Part shown: one piece after another, positions 1 to 7,114 of the stretch
How positions within the stretch are numbered: the first letter of the stretch is position 1
Layout of the letters: each line of letters opens with the position of its first letter
DNA from: Acidobacteria bacterium AB60
Lineage (GTDB): Bacteria > Acidobacteriota > Terriglobia > Terriglobales > Acidobacteriaceae
Length of the DNA stretch: 64,000 nucleotides
Assembly: GCA_008682415.1 (NCBI GenBank)
Contig: VANK01000004.1
Coordinates: 544,571-608,570, forward strand
Direction of reading: 5' to 3'
Translations under genes and position numbers: made by a program
The notes under the pieces: model-generated
Seen by the model: the letters and a program-made list of their open reading frames with translations, nothing else
Told to the model about the DNA's origin: nothing
The model's database searches: none

Positions 1-1041
1 TCGGCGGGGAAGGCGGCGTCGAGCGCGAATGGCTTTACCGACAGTGGAGGCGATGATGGGGGCGGGGCGATCAGCGTGTCAGTGAGCGTGCCACCCACGG
101 ATGGGCCGAATGCGGGCAGCGCGGGGTTCGTGGAGGCGATCGTCAGCAAGAAGGTCGGGACCTATTTTATGGGGATCGCCGGCTACAAAAACATCACGGT
201 GAAGGCGCGCGCGGTGGCGGGCGTGCCGACGGCGGGACAGGCGTGCATCTGGATTATGGCACCGTCGGGACCGGCGCTCCATCTGTCGGGCAAGTACGAC
301 ATCGAAGCGACCGGCTGCGGAATCTACGTCAATTCGAATACTTCCGACGCCTTTGGCGATACCGGAAACGCCGGCAAAGTGAACGCCAAGTTTCTCGACG
401 TGGTGGGCAATTCTCCGCCGGCACACCAGACCAACCCGACACCGGCCACCATCAATGCCGCGCCGCGCAAGAGCCCGTGGGGGAACATCACTGGGCCCAC
501 GCCGACCAACGGCGGGTGCACTACGACAGACAGTGCAACGACTTCGCTTACCACGGCGCCATCCGCGCCGGGGTTGGGCAAGGCCATCTGCTATACCAAC
601 TCGGTTACCATCGGCAACGGCGTCACCCTTGGAGCCGGAACCTATATGTTCGAAAATGGCGTTACCATCGCCACCGGCGCCACAGTCACCATCAACAGCG
701 GCACGATCGATATCTACGGCGGCACTTTGAATCAGAACAGCAACTCGCTGTTGAACATCACGGCGCCCACTTCGGGTACCTACAATGGCATTGCGATCAT
801 GCAGCCGGCCGGCAACACCAACCAATTACAGGTGCAGTTCGGGAGTAACAACCAGACGCTGGACGGCTACATTTACGCGCCGGGAGCCGAAGTCTTCCTG
901 CAGGACCACGGTGGGGGTGTTACTGCAACCGGCATCGTGGCCAACACAATGCAAGATGGGCCTTCGACTATCACGATTCCCAGCTACGACAAACAGCACC
1001 CAAGCACCACGCCCAATCGCGTGGTCACGCTCGTGGAGTAG
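1..1041 (+). CDS. TadG-like Flp pilus-associated protein, 5'-truncated by the window edge
   Basis: The frame is open from base 1, so the visible 346 codons are the C-terminal part of a larger protein. The opening residues (a Ser/Ala/Gly-rich stretch, then a 'VEAIVSKKVGTYFMGIAGYK...VKARAVAGV' type segment) match the region that follows the N-terminal membrane helix in TadG-like pilus-assembly proteins. The rest is Gly/Thr/Asn-rich with a repetitive beta-strand character, suggesting an extracytoplasmic passenger region. It lies 3 bases before the first of two TadE-like genes, so the three are probably one operon of the Tad (tight adherence) locus. The start and any signal anchor lie outside the window. 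Confidence 0.75.
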   Translation, partial: SAGKAASSANGFTDSGGDDGGGAISVSVSVPPTDGPNAGSAGFVEAIVSKKVGTYFMGIAGYKNITVKARAVAGVPTAGQACIWIMAPSGPALHLSGKYDIEATGCGIYVNSNTSDAFGDTGNAGKVNAKFLDVVGNSPPAHQTNPTPATINAAPRKSPWGNITGPTPTNGGCTTTDSATTSLTTAPSAPGLGKAICYTNSVTIGNGVTLGAGTYMFENGVTIATGATVTINSGTIDIYGGTLNQNSNSLLNITAPTSGTYNGIAIMQPAGNTNQLQVQFGSNNQTLDGYIYAPGAEVFLQDHGGGVTATGIVANTMQDGPSTITIPSYDKQHPSTTPNRVVTLVE

Positions 1042-1044
1042 ACG

Positions 1045-1500
1045 ATGACGAACATTCTGAAGCGCTTGAGAAGAAGCATGGGCGAAGGCGGTCAGTCGAT
1101 TGTGGAGACCGCGCTGGTGGTGCCGGCCCTCGCCACCATGCTGGTTGGCTCGGTGCAGATGGCGCGGGTCATCTATGCGTCGATCGCGGTGGCCAATGCC
1201 GCGAAGGCGGGCGCGCAATATGGGTGCCAGAGCGGCTATACGGCGGCTGATTCGACGGGGATCGCGACGGCGGCTTCCAACGAAGCTCCGAACCTGACGG
1301 TCAGCACCACAACGGCTGTGGCCTGCGCCTGCAGCGATGGAAAGGCATCCACTTGCCTGAACACCGATTGCGCCAACTCGCACATTGAGGAGACGCTCAC
1401 GGTGAACACCCAGGCGACGGTGGCGGCGACGATCCGGCTGCCGGGCCTGCCGAGCAGCTATACGGTCAAGGGGCAATCCATCCAGAGGGTGGTCCAGTGA
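1045..1500 (+). CDS. TadE-like pilus assembly protein
   Basis: 151 residues. The N-terminus has the TadE-like signature: a short basic stretch, then 'GQSIVETALVVPALATMLVGSVQMARVIY', a single membrane helix preceded by a conserved Glu, as in pseudopilin-like TadE/TadF proteins. The remainder is a small exported domain with several Cys (a CACxD motif and a TCLNTDC motif around residues 94-110) that could form disulfides. ATG start follows the TadG-like stop by 3 bases. TadE/TadF are minor pseudopilins of the Flp/Tad pilus; the exact role here is inferred from family. Confidence 0.85.
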   Translation: MTNILKRLRRSMGEGGQSIVETALVVPALATMLVGSVQMARVIYASIAVANAAKAGAQYGCQSGYTAADSTGIATAASNEAPNLTVSTTTAVACACSDGKASTCLNTDCANSHIEETLTVNTQATVAATIRLPGLPSSYTVKGQSIQRVVQ

Positions 1501-1994
1501 AGTGGAAGCAGGTTCTATGGGGCCGCCTCTGGCGGGAGGACGGCGTGAATGCGGTGGAGATGGCCCTCTCGAGCATGGTGCTGTTCGCCATGCTGATCGG
1601 GATCTGCCAGGTGTCGCTTGGGCTGTATGCGTACCAATACTGCTCGGATGCGGCGCGGCTGGCATCGCGTTACGCGATGGTGCGCGGCAATACCTCGTGC
1701 ACCAACACGCCGAGCCTCTCGAAGTGCAACGCCTCGGCCACCGACATCAGCAATTATGTGAAGGGGCTTGGGTACAAGGGGATCACTTCTTCCAACGTGA
1801 CCGTGACGACGAGCTGGTGCGCGGCCGGCACGAGCACGCCGATGACGTGGGCCTCCTGCTCCAGCGGCACCGCCAAGGCGCCGGGAAACCTGGTCAAGGT
1901 CACGGTGGCCTATCCCATGACGATTCACGTGCCCTTCTCGCCGCAACTCGCGCTTAATCTGAGCAGTACGTCGCAGATGGTGATTTCACAGTGA
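1497..1994 (+). CDS. second TadE-like pilus assembly protein
   Basis: 165 residues with a GTG start that overlaps the previous stop by 4 bases, so translation is likely coupled. Residues about 14-45 ('GVNAVEMALSSMVLFAMLIGICQVSLGLYAYQYCSDAARLASRY') form the typical TadE helix with its conserved Glu. The exported part has four Cys. The last heptad of bases, including the CAG codon before TGA, is already the first unit of the downstream heptanucleotide repeat array, so the gene end and the repeat start coincide. Confidence 0.85.
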   Translation: MKWKQVLWGRLWREDGVNAVEMALSSMVLFAMLIGICQVSLGLYAYQYCSDAARLASRYAMVRGNTSCTNTPSLSKCNASATDISNYVKGLGYKGITSSNVTVTTSWCAAGTSTPMTWASCSSGTAKAPGNLVKVTVAYPMTIHVPFSPQLALNLSSTSQMVISQ

Positions 1995-2091
1995 ACACGG
2001 GACAGTGCACAGTGAACAGTGGTCAGTGATCAGTGATCAGTGATCAGTGATCAGTGGTCAGTGCACAGTGATCAGTGATCAGTGGTCGGGG
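1987..2091 (+). repeat. degenerate heptanucleotide tandem array (NNCAGTG)
   Basis: About fifteen contiguous 7-base units in perfect register: CACAGTG, AACACGG, GACAGTG, CACAGTG, AACAGTG, GTCAGTG, four ATCAGTG, GTCAGTG, CACAGTG, two ATCAGTG, GTCGGGG. The last five bases of the unit are nearly invariant and the first two vary. The array begins inside the 3' end of the TadE-like gene and fills about half of the gap before dnaB. The rest of the gap (2092-2204) shows no gene and no clear promoter. Confidence 0.93.
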
Positions 2092-2204
2092 GAGTTGTTT
2101 TTCCAGAGTCGGGACCGATTCTTCACAGGGACGGGGATGCCGCCGAAGGCCTAGACTCGATGAAAGCGATTCCTAGCTTCATCGATTCCTGATCGGATTC
2201 TTGC

Positions 2205-3602
2205 ATGGCCACCATCCTCAATTCCACCGGCTTCGACGCGGGGCTACCCGCGAATGTGGATGCCGAGAAGACCATCCTGGGCGCCATCCTGCTGGACAAC
2301 GCCGCTCACGCCGAGGCGGCGGAGAAGCTTTCGGCCGACGACTTCTCGCTCGACTCGCATCAGCGGATCTACATGCGCATGGGCGATCTGCTCAACGAGC
2401 AGCGCGCGGTGGATATCGTCACCCTTTCGAACGAACTGGCCAGGTACAAGGAGATTGAGGCGGTAGGCGGGGTGGCCTACCTGGCCTCGCTCACGGAGGG
2501 TTTGCCGCGCCGGCCGGTCATCGAGGAGTACGTCAAGATCGTCAAGGACAAGGCGCTGCTGCGGCGCCTGATGGCGATCTGTTCCACGGCGATTGCCCGG
2601 GCGGCCGATCAGAGCGAGCCGGCGCTGGAGGTGCTTGGGGCCGCCGAGGCGGGGCTGCTCGAGGTCAGTGAGAAGAGCGTCTCGGGCGGGCTGGTTCCGC
2701 TGTACGAGGTGGTCGCCAACTCTTTCGGCTCAATTGACAACCTGTACAAGCAGAGCCGCGAGGTTACGGGGCTGGCCACGGACTTCTATGAGCTGGACAA
2801 GATGACCAGCGGCTTCCAGAAGGGCGAGCTCATCATCATTGCCGCGCGGCCCTCGATGGGCAAGACGGCGTTCGCGATCAACATCTGCCAGAACGCTGCC
2901 GTGAATCACCAGGCGGTGGTGGCCGTGTTCAGCCTGGAAATGAGCAAGGAGTCGCTATTGCGACGCATGCTGGCGTCGCAGGCGTGGGTGGACCAGCGCA
3001 AGCTGCAGACCGGCTTTATCGCGCGCGAAGACCAGGTCAAGCTGGAGAAGGCGCTGAACGACCTGGTCGAGTCGCGGCTCTTCATCGATGACACGGCCGG
3101 AATCTCGCTGGCGGAGATGCGCGCCAAGGCGCGGCGTCTGCGGCAGATGAACGGAAAACTCGATCTGGTGATGGTGGATTACCTGCAGCTAATGTCGGCT
3201 ACTCTGCCCTCCGCGGGCGGCAAGCGGTATGAGAATCGCACCCAGGAGGTTTCGGCCATCTCCCGCGGCCTGAAGGCACTGGCGAAGGAGCTGGATGTGC
3301 CGGTGGTGGCGCTCTCGCAGCTCTCGCGTTCCAGCGAGCGCCGCGGCGAGGACAAGCGCCCGCTGTTGAGCGACCTGCGCGAATCGGGATCGATTGAGCA
3401 GGATGCGGACGTGGTGATGTTCATTCACCGCGAGGTCTATTACAACCACGACAAGGACTCGATGTCCGAGGCCGACAAGGCCAAGTCAGAAATCATCATC
3501 GCCAAGCAGCGCAACGGCCCCACAGACACCGTGCACCTGAACTTCATCTCCAAGTTCACGCGCTTCGATAACCCGGACGCCGGTCACGAGATGATGGAGT
3601 AG
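2205..3602 (+). CDS. dnaB: replicative DNA helicase DnaB
   Basis: 465 residues, full family length. The N-terminal DnaB domain (residues about 15-115, 'DAEKTILGAILLDN') is followed by a linker and the RecA-like C-terminal helicase domain. Walker A is ARPSMGKT (about 214-221), Walker B is LVMVDYLQL (about 321-329), and the arginine-finger region 'LRESGSIEQDADVVMFIHR' is present. It unwinds DNA at the replication fork as a ring hexamer and interacts with primase. It stands alone here, between a repeat array and a metallothionein-like gene. Identification is secure from motifs and length. Confidence 0.98.
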   Translation: MATILNSTGFDAGLPANVDAEKTILGAILLDNAAHAEAAEKLSADDFSLDSHQRIYMRMGDLLNEQRAVDIVTLSNELARYKEIEAVGGVAYLASLTEGLPRRPVIEEYVKIVKDKALLRRLMAICSTAIARAADQSEPALEVLGAAEAGLLEVSEKSVSGGLVPLYEVVANSFGSIDNLYKQSREVTGLATDFYELDKMTSGFQKGELIIIAARPSMGKTAFAINICQNAAVNHQAVVAVFSLEMSKESLLRRMLASQAWVDQRKLQTGFIAREDQVKLEKALNDLVESRLFIDDTAGISLAEMRAKARRLRQMNGKLDLVMVDYLQLMSATLPSAGGKRYENRTQEVSAISRGLKALAKELDVPVVALSQLSRSSERRGEDKRPLLSDLRESGSIEQDADVVMFIHREVYYNHDKDSMSEADKAKSEIIIAKQRNGPTDTVHLNFISKFTRFDNPDAGHEMME

Positions 3603-3697
3603 TCCGGGCAGAACTTCGGTAAAGCGAGGCGGGCGGATCGCGCGGAATCCGCATCCAACTCCCCTGGCGCAAAACCCTGCGCCGGAGGAGATGATCC

Positions 3698-3850
3698 ATG
3701 GCTGACAGCAAGACGAAGAAGTGCGCGCATCCATCCTGTACCTGCCAGACGGAACACAAATATTGCAGCACGTATTGCGAAGAGCACGCGGACACGGCTG
3801 AGATTACCTGCCGCTGCGGACACGCGGGCTGCCGGGCAGAGGCGGTCTAG
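3698..3850 (+). CDS. metallothionein-like small metal-binding protein
   Basis: A 50-residue gene with a strong ribosome-binding site (GGAGGAG at 3683-3689). It carries eight Cys and several His in the order CAHPSCTC (9-16), YCSTYCEEH (22-30), CRCGHAGC (38-45). This is the arrangement of prokaryotic metallothioneins of the SmtA type: an N-terminal CxxxxCxC group, a central YCSxxC group and a C-terminal CxCGHxGC group around a small zinc-finger-like fold. Expected role is binding and buffering of Zn/Cd/Cu in the cytosol. No ArsR/SmtB-type repressor gene is adjacent. Family assignment is from motif memory, not a search. Confidence 0.8.
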   Translation: MADSKTKKCAHPSCTCQTEHKYCSTYCEEHADTAEITCRCGHAGCRAEAV

Positions 3851-3859
3851 TTCGCGCGG

Positions 3860-4561
3860 TCAATGCTCGCTGAGGGTGAGAATGACGCGCCCGACGATCA
3901 GTTCGCCGGGCGACTCGCCGGGCCGGAGCTGAATCAATTCCACCGGAAACGCCCGATTGTGGGGCCGCAGCACCATGCGATCGAGCACAAAGTCGGCGTA
4001 GCGCAGCTTGAGGCGTCCATCCTGACAAACGCCGTACACGTTGGGTCGGGTGGGCCGATACGGCACAAACGAGTTGTAGTGCCGGTCGAGCAGCACGGTG
4101 GCCTCCGGTTGAATGATTGGGTCCATGGCCTGCGAGTCTCCAGGTGCCGCCGTGATGGCGACGAATCGCTGCCAGGGCCTGCGCGGCTGTAACGGGCGTT
4201 CGCGAATGGATTGCAACAGTGCTCCGGCAATCCAAACCTGCCCGCGCGCCGAAGAGGGCCGGATGTGCGGCTCATTCATGGCCGCGGCATAGGAGACCAC
4301 CGGGATCTGGGCGATCTCGGTGCCGACGCGCCAATCGGGCATGGCATCGCCGGGCAGCAGGTCGGCGGTGCCCATCTGCTGCGCCGCCAGGATGCGGTCG
4401 ATGGCGTCCAGGGAGAGATGGCGCCGGTTGCGCAGGAAATTCGACAGGTGCGACTGCCTGAATCCAGTTTGACGTGCCAATAACGAAACACTGAGCGTGC
4501 CGCGCTGTATTCTCCGGAGCAGTTCGAGGCGGAGACGCTCTTGCATCTGAGAGAAATTCAT
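3860..4561 (-). CDS. HTH / S24 LexA-like repressor
   Basis: The ATG at 4561 begins 'MNFSQMQERLRLELL'; an in-frame start 18 codons upstream is also possible. Residues about 1-60 form a helix-turn-helix ('LSVSLLARQTGFRQSHLSNFLRNRRHLSLDAIDRIL'). The C-terminal half resembles the S24/LexA fold: 'ITAAPGDSQAMDPIIQPEATVLLD' carries the GDSxAM serine position, and 'DGRLKLRYADF' could carry the lysine. Such proteins bind operators and may be cleaved on stress, or act as non-cleaved regulators. Its stop lies 10 bases from the metallothionein-like gene, facing it. There are no other phage genes nearby. Confidence 0.75.
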   Translation of the reverse strand: MNFSQMQERLRLELLRRIQRGTLSVSLLARQTGFRQSHLSNFLRNRRHLSLDAIDRILAAQQMGTADLLPGDAMPDWRVGTEIAQIPVVSYAAAMNEPHIRPSSARGQVWIAGALLQSIRERPLQPRRPWQRFVAITAAPGDSQAMDPIIQPEATVLLDRHYNSFVPYRPTRPNVYGVCQDGRLKLRYADFVLDRMVLRPHNRAFPVELIQLRPGESPGELIVGRVILTLSEH

Positions 4562-5063
4562 ATTGTGGAAAATCCGCCAGGAGCAATGGAGCAGACGGGT
4601 CCGGAATTGCTGCAAGAAAACTCAAAGCCAGTGATTTTCCTTCATTCTCGGCGCTTGAGGAGCGAATAGAAAGCGCGGGCCCTGAATATCCATCAGGCGC
4701 GTTGACGCTGAAGATACGTGTCGCTAGATTGTGAGTACTTTAGTCGCGGGCAATCGGGGAGAACACGGCGCAAACGCCGGGTTACGAATGTACTGAAAGC
4801 GGCCGCTCCGTGTCCCCCGTCCTTATCGCCATTTTGGCGATGCGGCGCTCCTCAAGGGCGATCAAGAAGATCGTTCGGGGGCTTCCTGCGTCTTCCAGAC
4901 TCTGCGTGCGTGTTCAATGTGAGGAACCAACAGGGAGAACGGACTGCATCCCTCCACGGAAACGAGCGATTTCCGGCAGGACGCATGGCCGCCCCGTCAC
5001 CCCGGCAGGCAACCAGACAAAAAGAAGCGAGCCGGGATTGGAAGCCAACGCGGAGAAGTGGAA
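4562..5063. other. gap with no supported gene
   Basis: About 500 bases between the S24-type regulator and the zinc-ribbon gene. The only long open frame here (4718-5158) is Arg/Pro/Ser-rich, runs into the next gene in another frame and has no recognisable domain. The segment presumably carries the promoters of both flanking transcripts; no operator palindrome or consensus promoter was clear by eye. Confidence 0.5.
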
Positions 5064-5306
5064 ATGGATTTGTGCGTGCAACTGAAGGTTTGCGAAGGGT
5101 GCGGCTGTCTTTGGTACCGCGCCCAGAATTATCGAGGTGTGTATTGCCTTGGATGTGAGGCGAAGCTGAAGCCGTTCCCCTCGCCGGAGAGCAGAAGGCG
5201 GCGCGGGCCGAAGCGAGAGGCTGCGCACGTGAGGATGTGGGTCTTCGGCGATTACGAAGACCTCTTCGGATGGGATCCTGAGGACCTTGCCGGGGGTGCG
5301 GCATGA
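5064..5306 (+). CDS. small zinc-ribbon protein, function unknown
   Basis: 80 residues from ATG 5064 (GGAG at 5052-5055; a GTG two codons upstream is possible). Residues about 8-32 hold two knuckles, 'VCEGCGCLW' and 'YCLGC', a compact zinc-ribbon. A basic PSPESRRRRGPKRE stretch follows, then an acidic C-terminus (FGDYEDLFGWDPEDL). It overlaps the next gene by 4 bases, implying a coupled pair. A nucleic-acid-binding or transcription-associated role is plausible from the ribbon plus the sigma-like neighbour, but is inference only. Confidence 0.65.
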   Translation: MDLCVQLKVCEGCGCLWYRAQNYRGVYCLGCEAKLKPFPSPESRRRRGPKREAAHVRMWVFGDYEDLFGWDPEDLAGGAA

Positions 5307-5803
5307 GCGCGGCAGCGCTGCATCTTCCCGGGCTCTGGGCGGCCGCTGCGACGCATTCGCCTTTGAGGATCGTCACGGTCGATCGCGCTTCTGCACCGGA
5401 GCGGCAACCGGCCAGCAGGAAAAAACCGGTGCAATCTCTGGCGTTTTACCGGAAGCATACGAATGCGCTGTTGCGGCGCTATCTGTATGCTTCCATGCTG
5501 ATCGGGCGGGCGCCTTCCCTTCTGGATCATCCGGTAGCGCGCGGCTGGGCCAGCAGCAGGCCGGTGCGGACGTTCGAAGACGCGGTGAATTTCGTGCTGG
5601 ACGTGGAACGCTGTCTTGCGCGTCTGGGCGCACTCGATCGGTGCCTGTTGAACCGCCTGGTGCTGCAGGAGTACACGCTGCTGGAGGTATCCATCATGCT
5701 GCGCATCAGCGTCAACACCGTTGCCGCGCAGTTGGGGAAGGCTACCGACCGGCTCACCCAGATTCTGCTGAAGGAGGCACTGCTCGTCCTGACACAATCA
5801 TGA
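5303..5803 (+). CDS. protein with sigma-70 region-4-like helix-turn-helix
   Basis: 166 residues, starting inside the stop of the zinc-ribbon gene (4-base overlap). Residues about 110-160 ('LDRCLLNRLVLQEYTLLEVSIMLRISVNTVAAQLGKATDRLTQIL') have the spacing of a sigma-70 region 4 / LuxR-like HTH. No region 2 (core-binding, -10 recognition) is evident, so it is not a conventional sigma factor. The N-terminal 60 residues are basic and of unknown fold. With the zinc-ribbon partner it may form a two-protein regulator. Real gene likely; function uncertain. Confidence 0.6.
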   Translation: MSAAALHLPGLWAAAATHSPLRIVTVDRASAPERQPASRKKPVQSLAFYRKHTNALLRRYLYASMLIGRAPSLLDHPVARGWASSRPVRTFEDAVNFVLDVERCLARLGALDRCLLNRLVLQEYTLLEVSIMLRISVNTVAAQLGKATDRLTQILLKEALLVLTQS

Positions 5804-5934
5804 TGGCGACGGAGAGACGGGGCGCTTCGGCGCCTTGTTTCTCCAGCGCGAGAACATGGTTGCGGCTCTCTGCTATGGTGTTTGCGTCTCAGGACCAGGC
5901 GTTTCTGCCGCGTCCAAGACGGAGAGACTCTTCC

Positions 5935-7038
5935 ATGCGTTTATCTGGATCCTCGTTTGCGCTCGCATCCGCCCTTGTCCTGCTGACCTCGTTCCCGCTT
6001 GCGGCACAGGAAGCCGCCAAGCCCACGACCGCCGCGGAGGCGCCCACGCGCGATACGAGCTACATTGACGCGGATGGCACGGCTCACGTGACGCGCGTGG
6101 TGCCCGTACCGGAAGATCTGAGTCCCGCAGCGCAGAAGAGCCTGCGCCACGCCGAACCCGATCAGGGTCCTCCTCAGTCGCTAGCCGAGCGGCGCAAATC
6201 TACCGACGCGTACACGGCGCGCGCCCGCGAGGAGTGGGTCAAGATTTGCCCCGTGACCATCGAGGACCGCACGATCGGCGGGGTTCCCGTGCATGTGGTC
6301 ACGCCGCCCGATATTGAGCCGGGCAGTCACGACAAGATCCTTCTCAATCTGCATGGGGGCGGGTTTAATTCCGATTCGGGTTCTTATACCGAATCGATCC
6401 CGATTGCCAGCTACGCGAAGATGAAGACCATCGCGGTGCTGTACCGGCTCGCGCCCGAGTATCCGTTCCCCGCCGCGGTGGATGACTCGATCGCGGTGTA
6501 CAAGGAATTGCTCAAGGTCTACAAGCCCGAGCACATCATCATCTACGGCACGTCGGCGGGCGCGATTCTGACGGGGGAGGTGGCCGTCAAAATCAAGCAA
6601 CTGGGCATGCCGCTGCCCGCGGGTCTCGGCATCTTCAGTGGCATGGGTGACTTCGCCCGCAACGGCGATTCGATCGCGATGTATGCTCTGCGCGGGCTTT
6701 CCGGCCATCTGGATCCGCCCGCAAGCGGGCCGCACGATCCGTTCTACGTGGGATCGACGGACGCGAAGGATCCTGTGCTCTCGCCGATCTATGCCGACCT
6801 TCACGGGATGCCGCCGACGCTGTTTGTCACCAGCGGGCGTGACCTGCTGCTCAGCGGCACCGCCAATCTGCACCGCGCCTTTCTGAATGCGGGGGCGGAC
6901 GCACGCCTGGTGGTCTTCGACGCATTGCCGCACGCGTTCTGGTACAACCCCAATCTGCCGGAGGCGATCGAGGCCAATCACATCATGGCTGATTTCTTTG
7001 TGAAGACGCTGGCCAGAAAGACGGCTGCGCCAAAGTAG
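5935..7038 (+). CDS. secreted alpha/beta-hydrolase, HSL-type esterase
   Basis: 367 residues from ATG 5935 (GGAGAG at 5921-5926). The frame is open much further upstream, but the signal peptide (MRLSGSSFALASALVLLTSFPLAAQ) fixes this start. The hydrolase domain has the HSL-family HGGGF oxyanion motif, the nucleophile elbow GTSAGA, an acid in the 'TSGRDLLLSG' region and a catalytic His in 'LPHAFWYN'. It probably hydrolyses small carboxylic esters in the periplasm. No operon partner: the next gene is convergent. Confidence 0.9.
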   Translation: MRLSGSSFALASALVLLTSFPLAAQEAAKPTTAAEAPTRDTSYIDADGTAHVTRVVPVPEDLSPAAQKSLRHAEPDQGPPQSLAERRKSTDAYTARAREEWVKICPVTIEDRTIGGVPVHVVTPPDIEPGSHDKILLNLHGGGFNSDSGSYTESIPIASYAKMKTIAVLYRLAPEYPFPAAVDDSIAVYKELLKVYKPEHIIIYGTSAGAILTGEVAVKIKQLGMPLPAGLGIFSGMGDFARNGDSIAMYALRGLSGHLDPPASGPHDPFYVGSTDAKDPVLSPIYADLHGMPPTLFVTSGRDLLLSGTANLHRAFLNAGADARLVVFDALPHAFWYNPNLPEAIEANHIMADFFVKTLARKTAAPK

Positions 7039-7114
7039 ACGGGTTGCTCCGCGCGAGCCCGGGTCTCCATCGCGAAGACCCGGTTTGTGCCGCGCTTATG
7101 GTTTAAGGCTGTCG

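Noticed and set aside
4718..5158. 146-residue frame between the repressor and the zinc-ribbon gene
   Set aside because: Arg/Ser/Pro-rich composition, overlaps the zinc-ribbon gene in another frame, no recognisable motif.
5287..5934. Upstream extension of the esterase frame
   Set aside because: The frame is open but overlaps the sigma-region-4-like gene in another register; the signal peptide and ribosome-binding site place the start at 5935.
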